A DNA stretch of 64,000 nt from an uncultured Clostridia bacterium (GTDB taxonomy: Bacteria; Bacillota; Clostridia; Oscillospirales; Ruminococcaceae): the NCBI GenBank assembly GCA_945876755.1, contig CAMCPM010000009.1, forward strand, positions 40,313 to 104,312. The letters are read 5' to 3'. This document shows, one piece after another, positions 9,399 to 17,111 of this stretch. The notes under the pieces were generated by a model. The model had not been told where the DNA came from. It worked only from the letters and a program-made list of their open reading frames with translations, and did no database searches. How positions within the stretch are numbered: the first letter of the stretch is position 1; each line of letters opens with the position of its first letter. The position numbers were made by a program, and so were the translations under genes.

Positions 9399-10001
9399 AT
9401 GGCAAATAATACTGCACTGCCCCTTGTGCTGCTTGCCGAGCAGTTTGCAAAGCTTCCGGGCATCGGCATGAAAAGCGCTCAGCGGCTTGCTTATCACGTT
9501 ATGAGCATGACCGACGATGAAGCGCAGGCTTTTGCCGACGCTATAATCCGTGCCCACAGTACGGTAAAATGCTGTACCGAGTGCCAGAATCTTACCGAGG
9601 GAGAGCTTTGTCCCATCTGCTCGGACGATATGCGTGACCGCAGCGTTATCTGCGTTGTGGAAACTCCCAAGGACATTTCCGCATTTGAGCGTACAAACGA
9701 GTACAAGGGCGTGTATCACGTTCTGCACGGACTTATCTCTCCGCTGGACGGCATCACTCCCGACAAGATTCGCTTGAAGGAGCTGCTTGCCCGTATACAA
9801 AAGGGCGGAGTGGAGGAAGTCATCATGGCGACAAACCCTACCGTAGAGGGCGAAGCGACAGCTATGTATATTTCCAAGCTGCTGAAGCCGCTGGGAGTAA
9901 AGGTCACAAGGCTTGCATTCGGTCTGCCCATAGGCGGAACTCTTGAATATGCCGACGAGATAACGCTTTTCAAGGCTTTGGAAAACCGCAATGAAATATA
10001 G
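9399..10001 (+). CDS. recR: Recombination protein RecR
   Basis: Works with RecF and RecO in recombinational repair of gapped DNA. The sequence shows the helix-hairpin-helix start [16 protein letters not shown], the zinc module [16 protein letters not shown], the Toprim domain with [12 protein letters not shown] and the C-terminal Walker-like GGTLEYADE. About 200 residues, as usual. The track start is nine codons earlier; the ATG at 9399 is preferred because GGAGG lies 5 bases before it. A hairpin GCGGCATA/TATGCCGC (9349-9378) lies in the gap after ybaB. Confidence 0.96.
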   Translation: MANNTALPLVLLAEQFAKLPGIGMKSAQRLAYHVMSMTDDEAQAFADAIIRAHSTVKCCTECQNLTEGELCPICSDDMRDRSVICVVETPKDISAFERTNEYKGVYHVLHGLISPLDGITPDKIRLKELLARIQKGGVEEVIMATNPTVEGEATAMYISKLLKPLGVKVTRLAFGLPIGGTLEYADEITLFKALENRNEI

Positions 10002-10098
10002 CAGGCTGAGCCTGCACCCTTTCCGTAATTTAGTTTTGTGTAAAATATTTTATTTGTGGCTCGGTAACGTTAGTATGAGATAAACAGGAATTTATTCA

Positions 10099-10158
10099 AT
10101 TCGTAATGCGTAATGCGTAATTCGTAATTATTGTAGGGGACGGGTTTTCCGTCCCGTT
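10099..10158 (+). repeat. Dispersed repeat: GTAATGCGTAAT tandem plus GGGGACGGG palindrome
   Basis: Short iterations of GTAATGCGTAAT are followed by TTGTAGGGGACGGG and its inverted match CCGTCCCG. The first half recurs at 16391-16424, the second at 35949-35976 and inverted at 36001-36032. Confidence 0.75.
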
Positions 10159-10247
10159 AATGGTATCGCTTTCCGCGGCAAGCCGCTTATTGATTGCTGT
10201 AATAAAACACGAATTTTTGTGCATAATAACAAATGTGAAAAAAAGTA

Positions 10248-10276
10248 TTGACAAAACAGGTAAAGTATGATAATAT
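10248..10276 (+). promoter_or_regulatory. Sigma-A promoter of the tRNA-Gln pair
   Basis: TTGACA, 17 bases, TAATAT, about 42 bases before the first tRNA. Confidence 0.65.
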
Positions 10277-10318
10277 ATATAAGTCGCTTGAAGAGCTTCG
10301 CTGATATATCCGATGTAA

Positions 10319-10394
10319 TGGGATATAGCCAAGCGGTAAGGCAGCGGACTTTGACTCCGTCATTTCGGTGGTTCGAATCCACCTATCCCAGCCA
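10319..10394 (+). tRNA. tRNA-Gln (anticodon TTG)
   Basis: Cloverleaf with acceptor TGGGATA/TATCCCA, anticodon loop CTTTGAC on the stem GCGGA/TCCGT, T-loop GGTTCGAATCC and an encoded CCA. Reads CAA (and CAG by wobble). Confidence 0.95.
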
Positions 10395-10437
10395 GTCAAA
10401 AAGTTCGTTGTGAATTTTTGACAGCGAACTTATATAT

Positions 10438-10513
10438 TGGGGTGTCGCCAAGCGGTAAGGCACTTGACTCTGACTCAAGCATTACCGGGGTTCGAATCCC
10501 TGCACCCCAGCCA
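10438..10513 (+). tRNA. tRNA-Gln (anticodon CTG)
   Basis: Acceptor TGGGGTG/CACCCCA, anticodon loop CTCTGAC on the stem CTTGA/TCAAG, T-loop GGTTCGAATCC, encoded CCA. Reads CAG. It follows the first tRNA-Gln by 43 bases and shares its promoter. Confidence 0.95.
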
Positions 10514-10521
10514 AAAAGATT

Positions 10522-10557
10522 GATCCGTTCTTTGCATTGCAGAGGACGGATTTTTTC
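10522..10557 (+). terminator. Terminator of the tRNA-Gln operon
   Basis: Stem ATCCGTTCTTTGC with GCAGAGGACGGAT followed by TTTTTTC. The reverse strand also has a short T-run, so it may serve the DUF6291 gene too. Confidence 0.8.
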
Positions 10558-10568
10558 TGTTTATCCGT

Positions 10569-11237
10569 TCAAAGCTTTGGAGTGTGCGTCATGGCATAGG
10601 CAACAAGCTTGTCAAGGTCGTAGGAATGTTCTGAGGAAAGCTGCACAGGCTTATGCGGATTGTCCTTTTTCAGCCACTCGGAAAGGGTGGTATAGTGATT
10701 GCTGTACGGACGGCATCCGCTGTTCATAATATAGCTGTCAGCACGGTTAATGCAGTCTGTTACAGCCGTTTCGCCGTATTCCTCACACAACGAGCGGTAC
10801 TGCTCCTCTGTCAGCCTTATATACTTTCCGAAGATTTTGTTGTCGTCCTGTTTGTCACCGCCGCAGGCGGAATTGTCATTCACAATAGCATTATCAATAT
10901 CATTTCCATTTACGTCATCATCATCATTATCAGGTTTTTTTGCTTTTTCGGAAAAGCTTTTGCTTTCTTCCGAAACCACTTGCTTTTTGGGTCTGCCGCC
11001 AAGCCTGCCCGATTCTCTGCGCTTTTCGCATACACTTTCGTACTCGGCTCTGTCCCGTTCGAGATTGCTTTTTATGGGAAGAAACGCCATTTTTACAAGC
11101 CTGTCCATATCGGGAGCAGCACCGTCAATTTCGTGAGCAAAAATTGCCTTGATAAGCTGCCCCGCTTCCTCGTCGGTCAGCTCGGAAAATATCTCCCCGT
11201 AGCTGTGATAAAGTATGAATGATTTTTTCTCCGGCAT
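10569..11237 (-). CDS. DUF6291-type phage replisome-organiser-like protein
   Basis: The N-terminus MPEKKSFILYHSYGEIFSEL with EEAGQLIKAIFAHE and the stretch FLPIKSNLERDRAEYES ... RRESGRLGGRPKK match the pattern of DUF6291 proteins, which are frequent in prophages and next to replication modules. A low-complexity Asp/Asn linker follows, and then a C-terminal helical domain with ISDSEEQYR-like features (LTEEQYRSLCEEYGET) also seen in replisome organisers. The track start is 22 codons earlier; the ATG at 11237 follows GGAG. No other phage gene is adjacent, so this may be a domesticated or stranded remnant. The location beside tRNA-Gln genes, common integration targets, is consistent with that. 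Confidence 0.7.
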   Translation of the reverse strand: MPEKKSFILYHSYGEIFSELTDEEAGQLIKAIFAHEIDGAAPDMDRLVKMAFLPIKSNLERDRAEYESVCEKRRESGRLGGRPKKQVVSEESKSFSEKAKKPDNDDDDVNGNDIDNAIVNDNSACGGDKQDDNKIFGKYIRLTEEQYRSLCEEYGETAVTDCINRADSYIMNSGCRPYSNHYTTLSEWLKKDNPHKPVQLSSEHSYDLDKLVAYAMTHTPKL

Positions 11238-11430
11238 AAGCTTTGCTGCTCCTTTAACGTAAAGATATACCTTAATTCTATCCGTAAAAGGGCGGTTTTT
11301 CAACGTTTTCGGTACATATTCTGCGATATGGATATAAACGGGTCTTTGACGGCGTGCAACTTTTATTGTAATTTTAAAGCGGATTTAAATTTTTTTGTAA
11401 CGTTATGCAGTTTAATTGAAATTTGTTATA

Positions 11431-11556
11431 AGGGGACGCCCTTAAACAAAACTTGTTTTGTTTTTTGCAGAGGCGTCCCCTCTTCCGCGCTTTGCGCGGA
11501 ATTCACCCCTTGCGGAGCTCTTCTAAGGCAGGACTTTCGCGCTCTGCGGAGCGCGA
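11431..11556 (+). repeat. Palindromic repeat block X, copy 1
   Basis: Starts AGGGGACGCC, closes the first stem with GGCGTCCCCTCTT, then a CGC/GCG hairpin, the conserved core CTTGCGGAGCTCTTC, and the stem TCGCGCTC/GAGCGCGA. Copy 2 is at 16767-16877 with the same order and most core bases identical. The 11304-11805 gap holds this block, block Y and otherwise AT-rich sequence; no gene is supported there. Confidence 0.85.
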
Positions 11557-11583
11557 CTCAGGGGCGCCGCCCCTAAGAACCCT

Positions 11584-11672
11584 GCAGCCTTGAAAGGCTG
11601 GCGAACTTTTTATTCTCCGATGTTTTTTCGCTTTACGAAAAAACTCAGAAATGAACGCAAAGCGTTCGTTTT
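11584..11672 (+). repeat. Palindromic repeat block Y, copy 1
   Basis: Contains the stems GCAGCCTTGAAAGGCTG, GTTTTTTCGCTTTACGAAAA and GAACGCAAAGCGTTC in this order. Copy 2 is inverted at 16425-16512 and a related, more divergent inverted copy is at 43001-43080. Confidence 0.85.
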
Positions 11673-11805
11673 GTGCTGGACTGGCTAATGCTGTTCTGCG
11701 GCTTTGTGAAACAGTTCATCTTCCATTTATACATTATATATCCATAAATTTATATGTAAATGTGGACAATTATATATTATTCCGCCGTTTGTACTTGATA
11801 AATTA

Positions 11806-11834
11806 TTGACAAAGTTGCGGAAAACAGGTATAAT
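11806..11834 (+). promoter_or_regulatory. Consensus sigma-A promoter of the aconitase operon
   Basis: TTGACA, exactly 17 bases, TATAAT. The predicted transcript start (~11841) rules out the upstream ATG at 11840 used by the ORF track as start for aconitase. Confidence 0.85.
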
Positions 11835-11872
11835 ATATAATGTATTTTATGTATATGAAAGGATGGTTCGGA

Positions 11873-13810
11873 ATGGGATACACTTTAACCGAAAAAATTC
11901 TGAAGGCTCACCTTGTTGACGGCGAATTCGTCAAGGGCAAGGAGATCGGAATCCGCATTGACCAGACTCTTACTCAGGACGCAACAGGCACTATGGCATA
12001 CCTCGAATTCGAGGCTATGGGCGTGCCGAGAGTTAAGACAGAACGTTCTGTTGCATATATCGACCACAATACTCTCCAGTCAGGCTTTGAAAATGCCGAC
12101 GACCACCGCTTTATCGGCTCGGTAGCTAAAAAGCACGGCATTTACTTCTCTCGTCCCGGCAACGGTATCTGCCATCAGGTACACCTTGAACGCTTCGGCA
12201 TCCCCGGCAAGACCCTTATCGGCTCCGACAGCCATACTCCCACAGGCGGCGGTATAGGTATGATAGCTATCGGCGCAGGCGGACTTGACGTTGCTGTTGC
12301 TATGGGCGGCGGCGCTTACTATATTACATACCCTAAGATAGTTAACGTTAAGCTGACAGGCAAGCTTAATCCTTGGGTAGCGGCTAAGGACGTTATCCTT
12401 GAAGTCCTCCGCATTATGTCCGTAAAGGGCGGCGTAGGCAAGGTAATCGAGTACACAGGCGAGGGCGTTAAGACTCTCAGCGTGCCCGAGCGTGCGACTA
12501 TTACAAACATGGGCGCAGAGCTTGGCGCAACTACTTCTATCTTCCCATCTGATGAAATTACAAAGCAGTTCCTTGACGCACAGAAGCGCGGCGAGGTATG
12601 GACAGAGCTTTCCGCAGACCCGGACGCAGTTTACGACGAGGTTATCGAGATAAACCTTTCCGAGCTTGCACCTCTTGCAGCTTGTCCTCATTCTCCCGAC
12701 AATATCAAGACAGCCGAGGAGCTTAGCGGCATGAAGATAGACCAGGTCTGCATCGGTTCATGTACAAACAGCTCACTTATGGATATGATGAAGGTCGCTC
12801 ACATTCTCAAGGGCAAGACCGTTCACCCCGACGTTTCACTTTCTATTGCTCCCGGTTCAAAGCAGGTGCTCAATATGCTTGCTCAGAACGGCGCTCTTGC
12901 GATAATGATAGACGCAGGCGCAAGAATCCTCGAAAGTGCCTGCGGACCTTGCATCGGTATGGGTCAGTCGCCTAATTCAAAGGGTATCTCTCTCCGTACC
13001 TTCAACAGAAACTTTGAGGGACGTTCCGGCACAAAGGACGGTCAGATATACCTCGTATCTCCCGAAATGGCAGCGGCTTCCGCAATTGCAGGCGTACTTA
13101 CCGACCCGAGAACTCTCGGCGAAATGCCCGTATTTGAAATGCCCAAGGAGTTCGTTATCAACGACAATATGATAGCTGCTCCCGCACCCGTTGAGGAAAT
13201 GGACAAGGTTGAGATCCTCCGCGGACCAAATATCAAGCCTTTCCCCACAACAAAGCCTCTTGCAGACAGCATTGAAGCTCCCTGCTCGCTTAAAGTCGGC
13301 GACAACATCACTACCGACCACATCATGCCTGCAGGTGCGAAGATACTTCCTCTCCGTTCAAATATCCCTGCAATTTCCAAGTTCTGCTTTACCGTATGCG
13401 ACGAGAAATTCCCCGAGCGTGCGGAAAGCCTTGGAAAGAGCATTATCGTCGGCGGCGCAAATTACGGTCAGGGCTCGTCCCGTGAGCACGCTGCACTTGC
13501 TCCTCTCCACCTGGGCGTAAAGGCTGTTCTGGTAAAGAGCTTTGCAAGAATCCACCGTTCCAACCTTATCAACGCAGGTATTCTCCCACTCACATTCGTG
13601 AACGAGGCTGACTATGACAAGATATCACAGGGCGACGAGCTTGTGCTTGCAAACGTCCGTGCAGACATCGAAGCAGGCAAGACCCAGCTTACCGTAACAA
13701 ACAAGACAACGGGCGCTGAAATTCCCGTACTCTGCGAGCTTTCGGGAAGAACAAAGGATATTATCCTTGCAGGCGGTCTCCTTGATTACACAAGAGAAAG
13801 CCTGAAGTAA
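11873..13810 (+). CDS. Aconitate hydratase (single-chain ~645-residue type)
   Basis: Isomerises citrate to isocitrate through a [4Fe-4S] cluster. Cluster and substrate motifs are visible: SDSHTPTGGG, CIGSCTNS and ESACGPCIGMG in the large domain (to about residue 430), then a linker and the swivel domain with DNITTDHIMPAG and GGANYGQGSSREHA. The length matches the shorter bacterial aconitases related to LeuCD rather than ~900-residue AcnA. The ATG at 11873 follows AAAGGA; the track start is 11 codons earlier and lies at the transcript start. The stop overlaps the next ATG (TAATG). With icd downstream it supplies 2-oxoglutarate for glutamate synthesis. Confidence 0.95.
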   Translation: MGYTLTEKILKAHLVDGEFVKGKEIGIRIDQTLTQDATGTMAYLEFEAMGVPRVKTERSVAYIDHNTLQSGFENADDHRFIGSVAKKHGIYFSRPGNGICHQVHLERFGIPGKTLIGSDSHTPTGGGIGMIAIGAGGLDVAVAMGGGAYYITYPKIVNVKLTGKLNPWVAAKDVILEVLRIMSVKGGVGKVIEYTGEGVKTLSVPERATITNMGAELGATTSIFPSDEITKQFLDAQKRGEVWTELSADPDAVYDEVIEINLSELAPLAACPHSPDNIKTAEELSGMKIDQVCIGSCTNSSLMDMMKVAHILKGKTVHPDVSLSIAPGSKQVLNMLAQNGALAIMIDAGARILESACGPCIGMGQSPNSKGISLRTFNRNFEGRSGTKDGQIYLVSPEMAAASAIAGVLTDPRTLGEMPVFEMPKEFVINDNMIAAPAPVEEMDKVEILRGPNIKPFPTTKPLADSIEAPCSLKVGDNITTDHIMPAGAKILPLRSNIPAISKFCFTVCDEKFPERAESLGKSIIVGGANYGQGSSREHAALAPLHLGVKAVLVKSFARIHRSNLINAGILPLTFVNEADYDKISQGDELVLANVRADIEAGKTQLTVTNKTTGAEIPVLCELSGRTKDIILAGGLLDYTRESLK

Positions 13811-14019
13811 TGAACATTTTGTTCGGATACCGCTATCGTTCTCATGGTCACCATTGGTCAATAGCTGACTGGATAGCGTTTGTCTGCGCTTTAATTGTTA
13901 TTTATGTATTAAGGCGTGCTGCGGAAAAATACTTTCCGGGTATTGGTGAAAGAACGCTTAATATAATTTCATTTATCATAATTGTTATTGCAGTATTTAT
14001 TGCTGCTGCTTTCGAGTAA
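13810..14019 (+). CDS. Small membrane protein, unknown
   Basis: 69 residues. A His-rich soluble start (YRYRSHGHHW) is followed by two hydrophobic segments at about residues 18-35 and 50-67. I recognise no family. The ATG overlaps the aconitase stop, so it is likely translated by coupling. Its place inside the aconitase-icd-rex operon hints at a linked role, but there is no motif to say which. Confidence 0.7.
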   Translation: MNILFGYRYRSHGHHWSIADWIAFVCALIVIYVLRRAAEKYFPGIGERTLNIISFIIIVIAVFIAAAFE

Positions 14020-14020
14020 T

Positions 14021-14476
14021 ATGGATATTAACAAAAACCCCGATTTTTACCAATCACGCTGCGGAAAGCTTTGCAGCGAATGTGAAAGCCGTGAGAAATT
14101 CGGCTGCGAGGGCTGCCTTGAGCTTATCGAGGGCGACTGGGCAGGGGACTGCGAGATAAAGAAATGCTGCGAGGAAAAGCAGCTTGAGCATTGCGGACTC
14201 TGCCAAGGCTTCCCCTGCGACCTGCTGAGGAATACCTCCTTCGACGAGGAGGAGGGCGACAGCGGCGAGCGGCTTGTTACACTGAAACGCTGGGCAGAGG
14301 AAAGCTCCTCACGGAAGCAGACCTCGGGAAGCCTTATTCTCGGCGGCTTTGCCGTGGGAGTGTCGGCAGGAGCGGTATTCGGCGCGCTGTCTGGAAGCTT
14401 TGCGGCGGTAATGTTTGCGTGTATTCTCGTGGGAACTGCTGTGGGCGTTATGATCGATATTACTAAGAAAAAATAA
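14021..14476 (+). CDS. DUF3795-like cysteine-rich protein with C-terminal membrane segments
   Basis: Residues ~8-70 hold cysteine clusters (RCGKLCSEC, FGCEGCLE, HCGLCQGFPCDLL) typical of DUF3795 proteins, possibly a metal or Fe-S binding module. Residues ~105-148 contain two Gly/Ala-rich hydrophobic stretches, probably a membrane anchor. The ATG at 14021 comes two bases after the preceding stop without a clear ribosome site, implying coupling; the track start 13 codons upstream is inside the previous gene. Not a known TCA-cycle component. Confidence 0.75.
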   Translation: MDINKNPDFYQSRCGKLCSECESREKFGCEGCLELIEGDWAGDCEIKKCCEEKQLEHCGLCQGFPCDLLRNTSFDEEEGDSGERLVTLKRWAEESSSRKQTSGSLILGGFAVGVSAGAVFGALSGSFAAVMFACILVGTAVGVMIDITKKK

Positions 14477-14491
14477 ACGGAGGTCTTGAAA

Positions 14492-15709
14492 ATGGCTGAA
14501 AAAATCAAAATGACTACACCTATTGTCGAAATGGACGGCGACGAAATGACCCGTATCATCTGGAAGATGATAAAGGATATACTTATTCTTCCTTACATTG
14601 ACCTGAAAAGCGAGTATTACGACCTCGGTCTTGTTCACCGCAACGAGACTAACGACCAGGTAACTATCGACAGCGCCGAGGCTACAAAGAAGTACGGCGT
14701 TGCTGTAAAGTGCGCAACCATTACTCCTAACGCTCAGAGAATGACCGAATACAACCTGAAAGAAATGTGGAAGTCACCTAACGGTACTATCCGTGCTATC
14801 CTTGACGGTACAGTGTTCAGAAAGCCTATCCTTGTAAAGGGTATCGTTCCTTACATTCCCACATGGACTAAGCCTATCACTATCGCCCGTCACGCTTACG
14901 GCGACATCTACAAGAATACCGAGCTTCGTGTTAAGGCAGGCTCAAAGGCAGAGCTTGTTGTTACCGACAAGGACGGCAACGAGACCCGTGCCCTTATCCA
15001 CGATTTCAAGAACTCCGACGGTGTAATTCAGGGCGTTCACAACCTTGACGATTCCATCGCATCCTTTGCACGTTCCTGCTTCAACTTTGCTCTCGACGCA
15101 AAGGAGGACCTGTGGTTCGCTTCAAAGGATACTATTTCCAAGACCTACGACCACCGCTTCAAGGACATTTTCGCAGAAATTTACGAGAACGAGTACAAGG
15201 AAAAATTCGAGGCGGCAGGCATTGAGTATTTCTATACCCTTATCGACGACGTTATCGCAAGAGTTGTACGTTCCAACGGCGGCTTTATCTGGGCTTGCAA
15301 GAACTACGACGGCGATGTAATGTCCGATATGCTTGCGACTGCTTTCGGAAGCCTTGGTCTTATGACTTCCGTACTTGTTTCTCCTTCGGGCGTTTATGAG
15401 TACGAAGCTGCTCACGGTACTGTTACACGTCACTATTACAACTACCTCAAGGGCGAAAAGACCTCCACAAACCCCATTGCAACTATTTTTGCATGGAGCG
15501 GCGCACTCCGCAAGAGAGGCGAGCTTGACAACATTCCCGAGCTTATGGACTATGCGGACAAGCTTGAAAAGGCTTCCATCCAGACAATGGAGGACGGCAT
15601 CATGGACAAGAACCTTGCCGCAATGTCTACTCTTGAAAACAAACAGCCTGTTGATACAGAAACATTCCTCGTTGAGATCAACAACCGACTCGCCGCATTA
15701 ATGCAGTAA
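14492..15709 (+). CDS. icd: Isocitrate dehydrogenase, NADP-type (eukaryote-like type II)
   Basis: Oxidatively decarboxylates isocitrate to 2-oxoglutarate. The 405-residue sequence has the type II features [43 protein letters not shown], and the substrate loop with [14 protein letters not shown], plus [11 protein letters not shown] for cofactor binding, which argues for NADP. The ATG at 14492 follows GGAGG; the track TTG is two codons earlier. It follows the DUF3795-like gene by 15 bases and precedes rex by 24 bases. Confidence 0.95.
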   Translation: MAEKIKMTTPIVEMDGDEMTRIIWKMIKDILILPYIDLKSEYYDLGLVHRNETNDQVTIDSAEATKKYGVAVKCATITPNAQRMTEYNLKEMWKSPNGTIRAILDGTVFRKPILVKGIVPYIPTWTKPITIARHAYGDIYKNTELRVKAGSKAELVVTDKDGNETRALIHDFKNSDGVIQGVHNLDDSIASFARSCFNFALDAKEDLWFASKDTISKTYDHRFKDIFAEIYENEYKEKFEAAGIEYFYTLIDDVIARVVRSNGGFIWACKNYDGDVMSDMLATAFGSLGLMTSVLVSPSGVYEYEAAHGTVTRHYYNYLKGEKTSTNPIATIFAWSGALRKRGELDNIPELMDYADKLEKASIQTMEDGIMDKNLAAMSTLENKQPVDTETFLVEINNRLAALMQ

Positions 15710-15733
15710 CAGTAAAAAAGGATGGCTATTTAA

Positions 15734-16387
15734 ATGTCAAAGATGACGAAAAAAAGCATATCAAACTCTGTAATAAAACGTCTGCCCAGATATTACCGCT
15801 TTATCGGCGAGCTTGTCAAGCAGGGTACGGTAAGGATATCTTCGGGAGAGCTTGCCGAAAAAATGTCCCTGACCGCTTCGCAGATACGGCAGGACTTAAA
15901 CTGCTTCGGCGGCTTCGGGCAGCAGGGGTACGGCTATAACCTTATTGAACTTCAGACGGAGATAGGAAAAATTCTGGGGGTAAAGCAGGGGTATAAAACT
16001 GTACTTATCGGTGCAGGAAATCTCGGACGTGCAATAGCTACGCATATGGATTTCAGCGAGTACGGCTGCAACCTTATTGGTATCTTTGACAGTGACGAGA
16101 AGAAATCGGGCAGCAAGGTCGCAGGACTGGGCATAATGCCTGTTTCGGAAATGGAAAGCTTTTTTGCCGCCGAGCAGCCGCAGATAGCTATACTGTGCAT
16201 ACCGAAAACTGCGGCGCAAGAGCTTGCCGACAAGCTGGTTTCTCTTGGAATAAAAGCGTTCTGGAACTTCAGTCATTATGATATAAAAATCACCCATAAG
16301 GACGTTGTGGTTGAAAACGTCCATCTGGGTGACAGTATAATGATGCTATCCTATGCGCTTACCAACAGCGACAATGAGAAACAGTAA
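15734..16387 (+). CDS. rex: Redox-sensing transcriptional repressor Rex
   Basis: Senses the NADH/NAD+ ratio and represses fermentation and redox genes when NADH is low. The N-terminal winged helix (residues ~10-80) includes RISSGELAEKMSLTASQIRQ and the family FGGFGQQGYGYN. The Rossmann domain begins VLIGAGNLGRAI. 217 residues, as usual. A GGATGG site precedes the ATG. It is the last gene of the aconitase operon. A sequence TTGTGAA-ACAG-TTCATCT at 11704-11721 has one good Rex half-site and one poor one, so autoregulation is possible but weakly supported. Confidence 0.95.
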   Translation: MSKMTKKSISNSVIKRLPRYYRFIGELVKQGTVRISSGELAEKMSLTASQIRQDLNCFGGFGQQGYGYNLIELQTEIGKILGVKQGYKTVLIGAGNLGRAIATHMDFSEYGCNLIGIFDSDEKKSGSKVAGLGIMPVSEMESFFAAEQPQIAILCIPKTAAQELADKLVSLGIKAFWNFSHYDIKITHKDVVVENVHLGDSIMMLSYALTNSDNEKQ

Positions 16388-16390
16388 AAT

Positions 16391-16424
16391 TAATGCGTAA
16401 TTCGTAATGCGTAATGCGTAATTA
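16391..16424 (+). repeat. GTAATGCGTAAT tandem, second copy
   Basis: Iterated GTAATGCGTAAT/GTAATTCGTAAT units as at 10099-10130. It lies immediately after rex and directly abuts repeat block Y. Confidence 0.75.
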
Positions 16425-16512
16425 AAACGAACGCAAGCGTTCGTTTCCGAGTTTTTTCGCTTTGCGAAAAAACATCGGAGAATAAAAAGTTCGCCAGCCT
16501 TTCAAGGCTGCG
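16425..16512 (-). repeat. Palindromic repeat block Y, copy 2 (inverted)
   Basis: The reverse complement matches 11584-11672, with stems GAACGCTTGCGTTC, TTTTTTCGCAAAGCGAAAA and GCAGCCTTGAAAGGCTG. Some loops differ by compensating changes (CTTTAC/CTTTGC). Confidence 0.85.
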
Positions 16513-16766
16513 GTTTCCAAAGGCAGAGCCTTTGGTCGCCCTCCGCAGAGGGCGAAATCTCTTCTTGCGCCCCGTGGGCGCGCCTTAAAAGCGCTCTGCA
16601 AGGTTGAATTTTGCGGCGAGCAGCCGCAAAAGAAGGACGCTCTGTAAGAGAGAGCGTCCTTAACAACGGCGCAAGCCGTTGCAATTCTATCAGCTCAAAG
16701 AAAAGCTTCGTTCAAAACAGTCCACCGGACTGTTTTGAAGATAAGTTATCTTTTTGATTGCAACAA
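16513..16766. repeat. Train of six non-identical perfect hairpins
   Basis: Consecutive stems: CCAAAGGC/GCCTTTGG (16518), TCGCCCTC/GAGGGCGA (16536), GCGCCC/GGGCGC (16567), GGACGCTCT/AGAGCGTCC (16635), AACGGC/GCCGTT (16664) and CAAAACAGTCC/GGACTGTTTTG (16713). No ORF is supported. This part is absent from copy 1 at 11.4 kb. Confidence 0.7.
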
Positions 16767-16877
16767 AGGGGACGCCCTCTATCTCAGGGCGTCCCCTCTT
16801 TCTCGGCTTTGCCGAGAAATTCACCTCTTGCGGAGCTCTTCCAAGGCAGGAATTTCGCGCTCTGCGGAGCGCGACCA
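16767..16877 (+). repeat. Palindromic repeat block X, copy 2
   Basis: Same order of elements as 11431-11556: AGGGGACGCCC ... GGGCGTCCCCTCTT, then CTTGCGGAGCTCTTC and TCGCGCTC/GAGCGCGA. Bases 16878-17046 hold further small palindromes (AGCGCG/CGCGCT-like) and a GACCAGC...GTCGC segment also present near 43060; no gene. Confidence 0.85.
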
Positions 16878-17046
16878 AAGGGCTTCCGCCCTCTGGACAC
16901 CTGACCAGCGCGGCTGCGCTGGACCAGCTTGAGTCGCTCCGCTAAATTCTTGTTAATCTCATCTAACGTCACCGAGACACAAAACTAACGATTTATGCAA
17001 AGTAAATTACGGAATGCCTGCGGCGGCTCGCCGCTGAATAAAATTT

Positions 17047-17092
17047 AACGGCTGTACGGAATTTCCCGTGCAGCCGTTATTATTTTTTTTAT
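17047..17092 (+). terminator. Intrinsic terminator-like hairpin after the repeat region
   Basis: Stem AACGGCTGTACGG/CCGTGCAGCCGTT followed on the plus strand by ATTATTTTTTTTAT. It would stop rightward transcription before the convergent decarboxylase genes, and can also act, with a weaker T-run, for the minus-strand gene ending at 17112. Confidence 0.7.
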
Positions 17093-17111
17093 ATGCCGTA
17101 TAGGCTTTTTA

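Noticed and set aside
11328-11576. 82-residue ORF in the repeat region
   Set aside because: Covers palindromic block X; the similar translation in copy 2 is broken differently, so it is not under protein selection.
11704-11721. Rex operator upstream of the aconitase promoter
   Set aside because: Only one half-site is good (TTGTGAA), and it lies ~85 bases upstream of the -35 next to a repeat; kept only as a note.
11840-11872. Aconitase start at the upstream ATG given by the ORF track
   Set aside because: It falls at or before the predicted transcript start of a perfect promoter, and a ribosome site precedes the ATG at 11873.
16391-16424. CRISPR-like short tandem
   Set aside because: Units of ~12 bases without spacers and no cas genes; a simple tandem repeat.
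16735-16945. ORFs of 60-65 residues in repeat copy 2
   Set aside because: Several overlapping frames across hairpins, none with a ribosome site.
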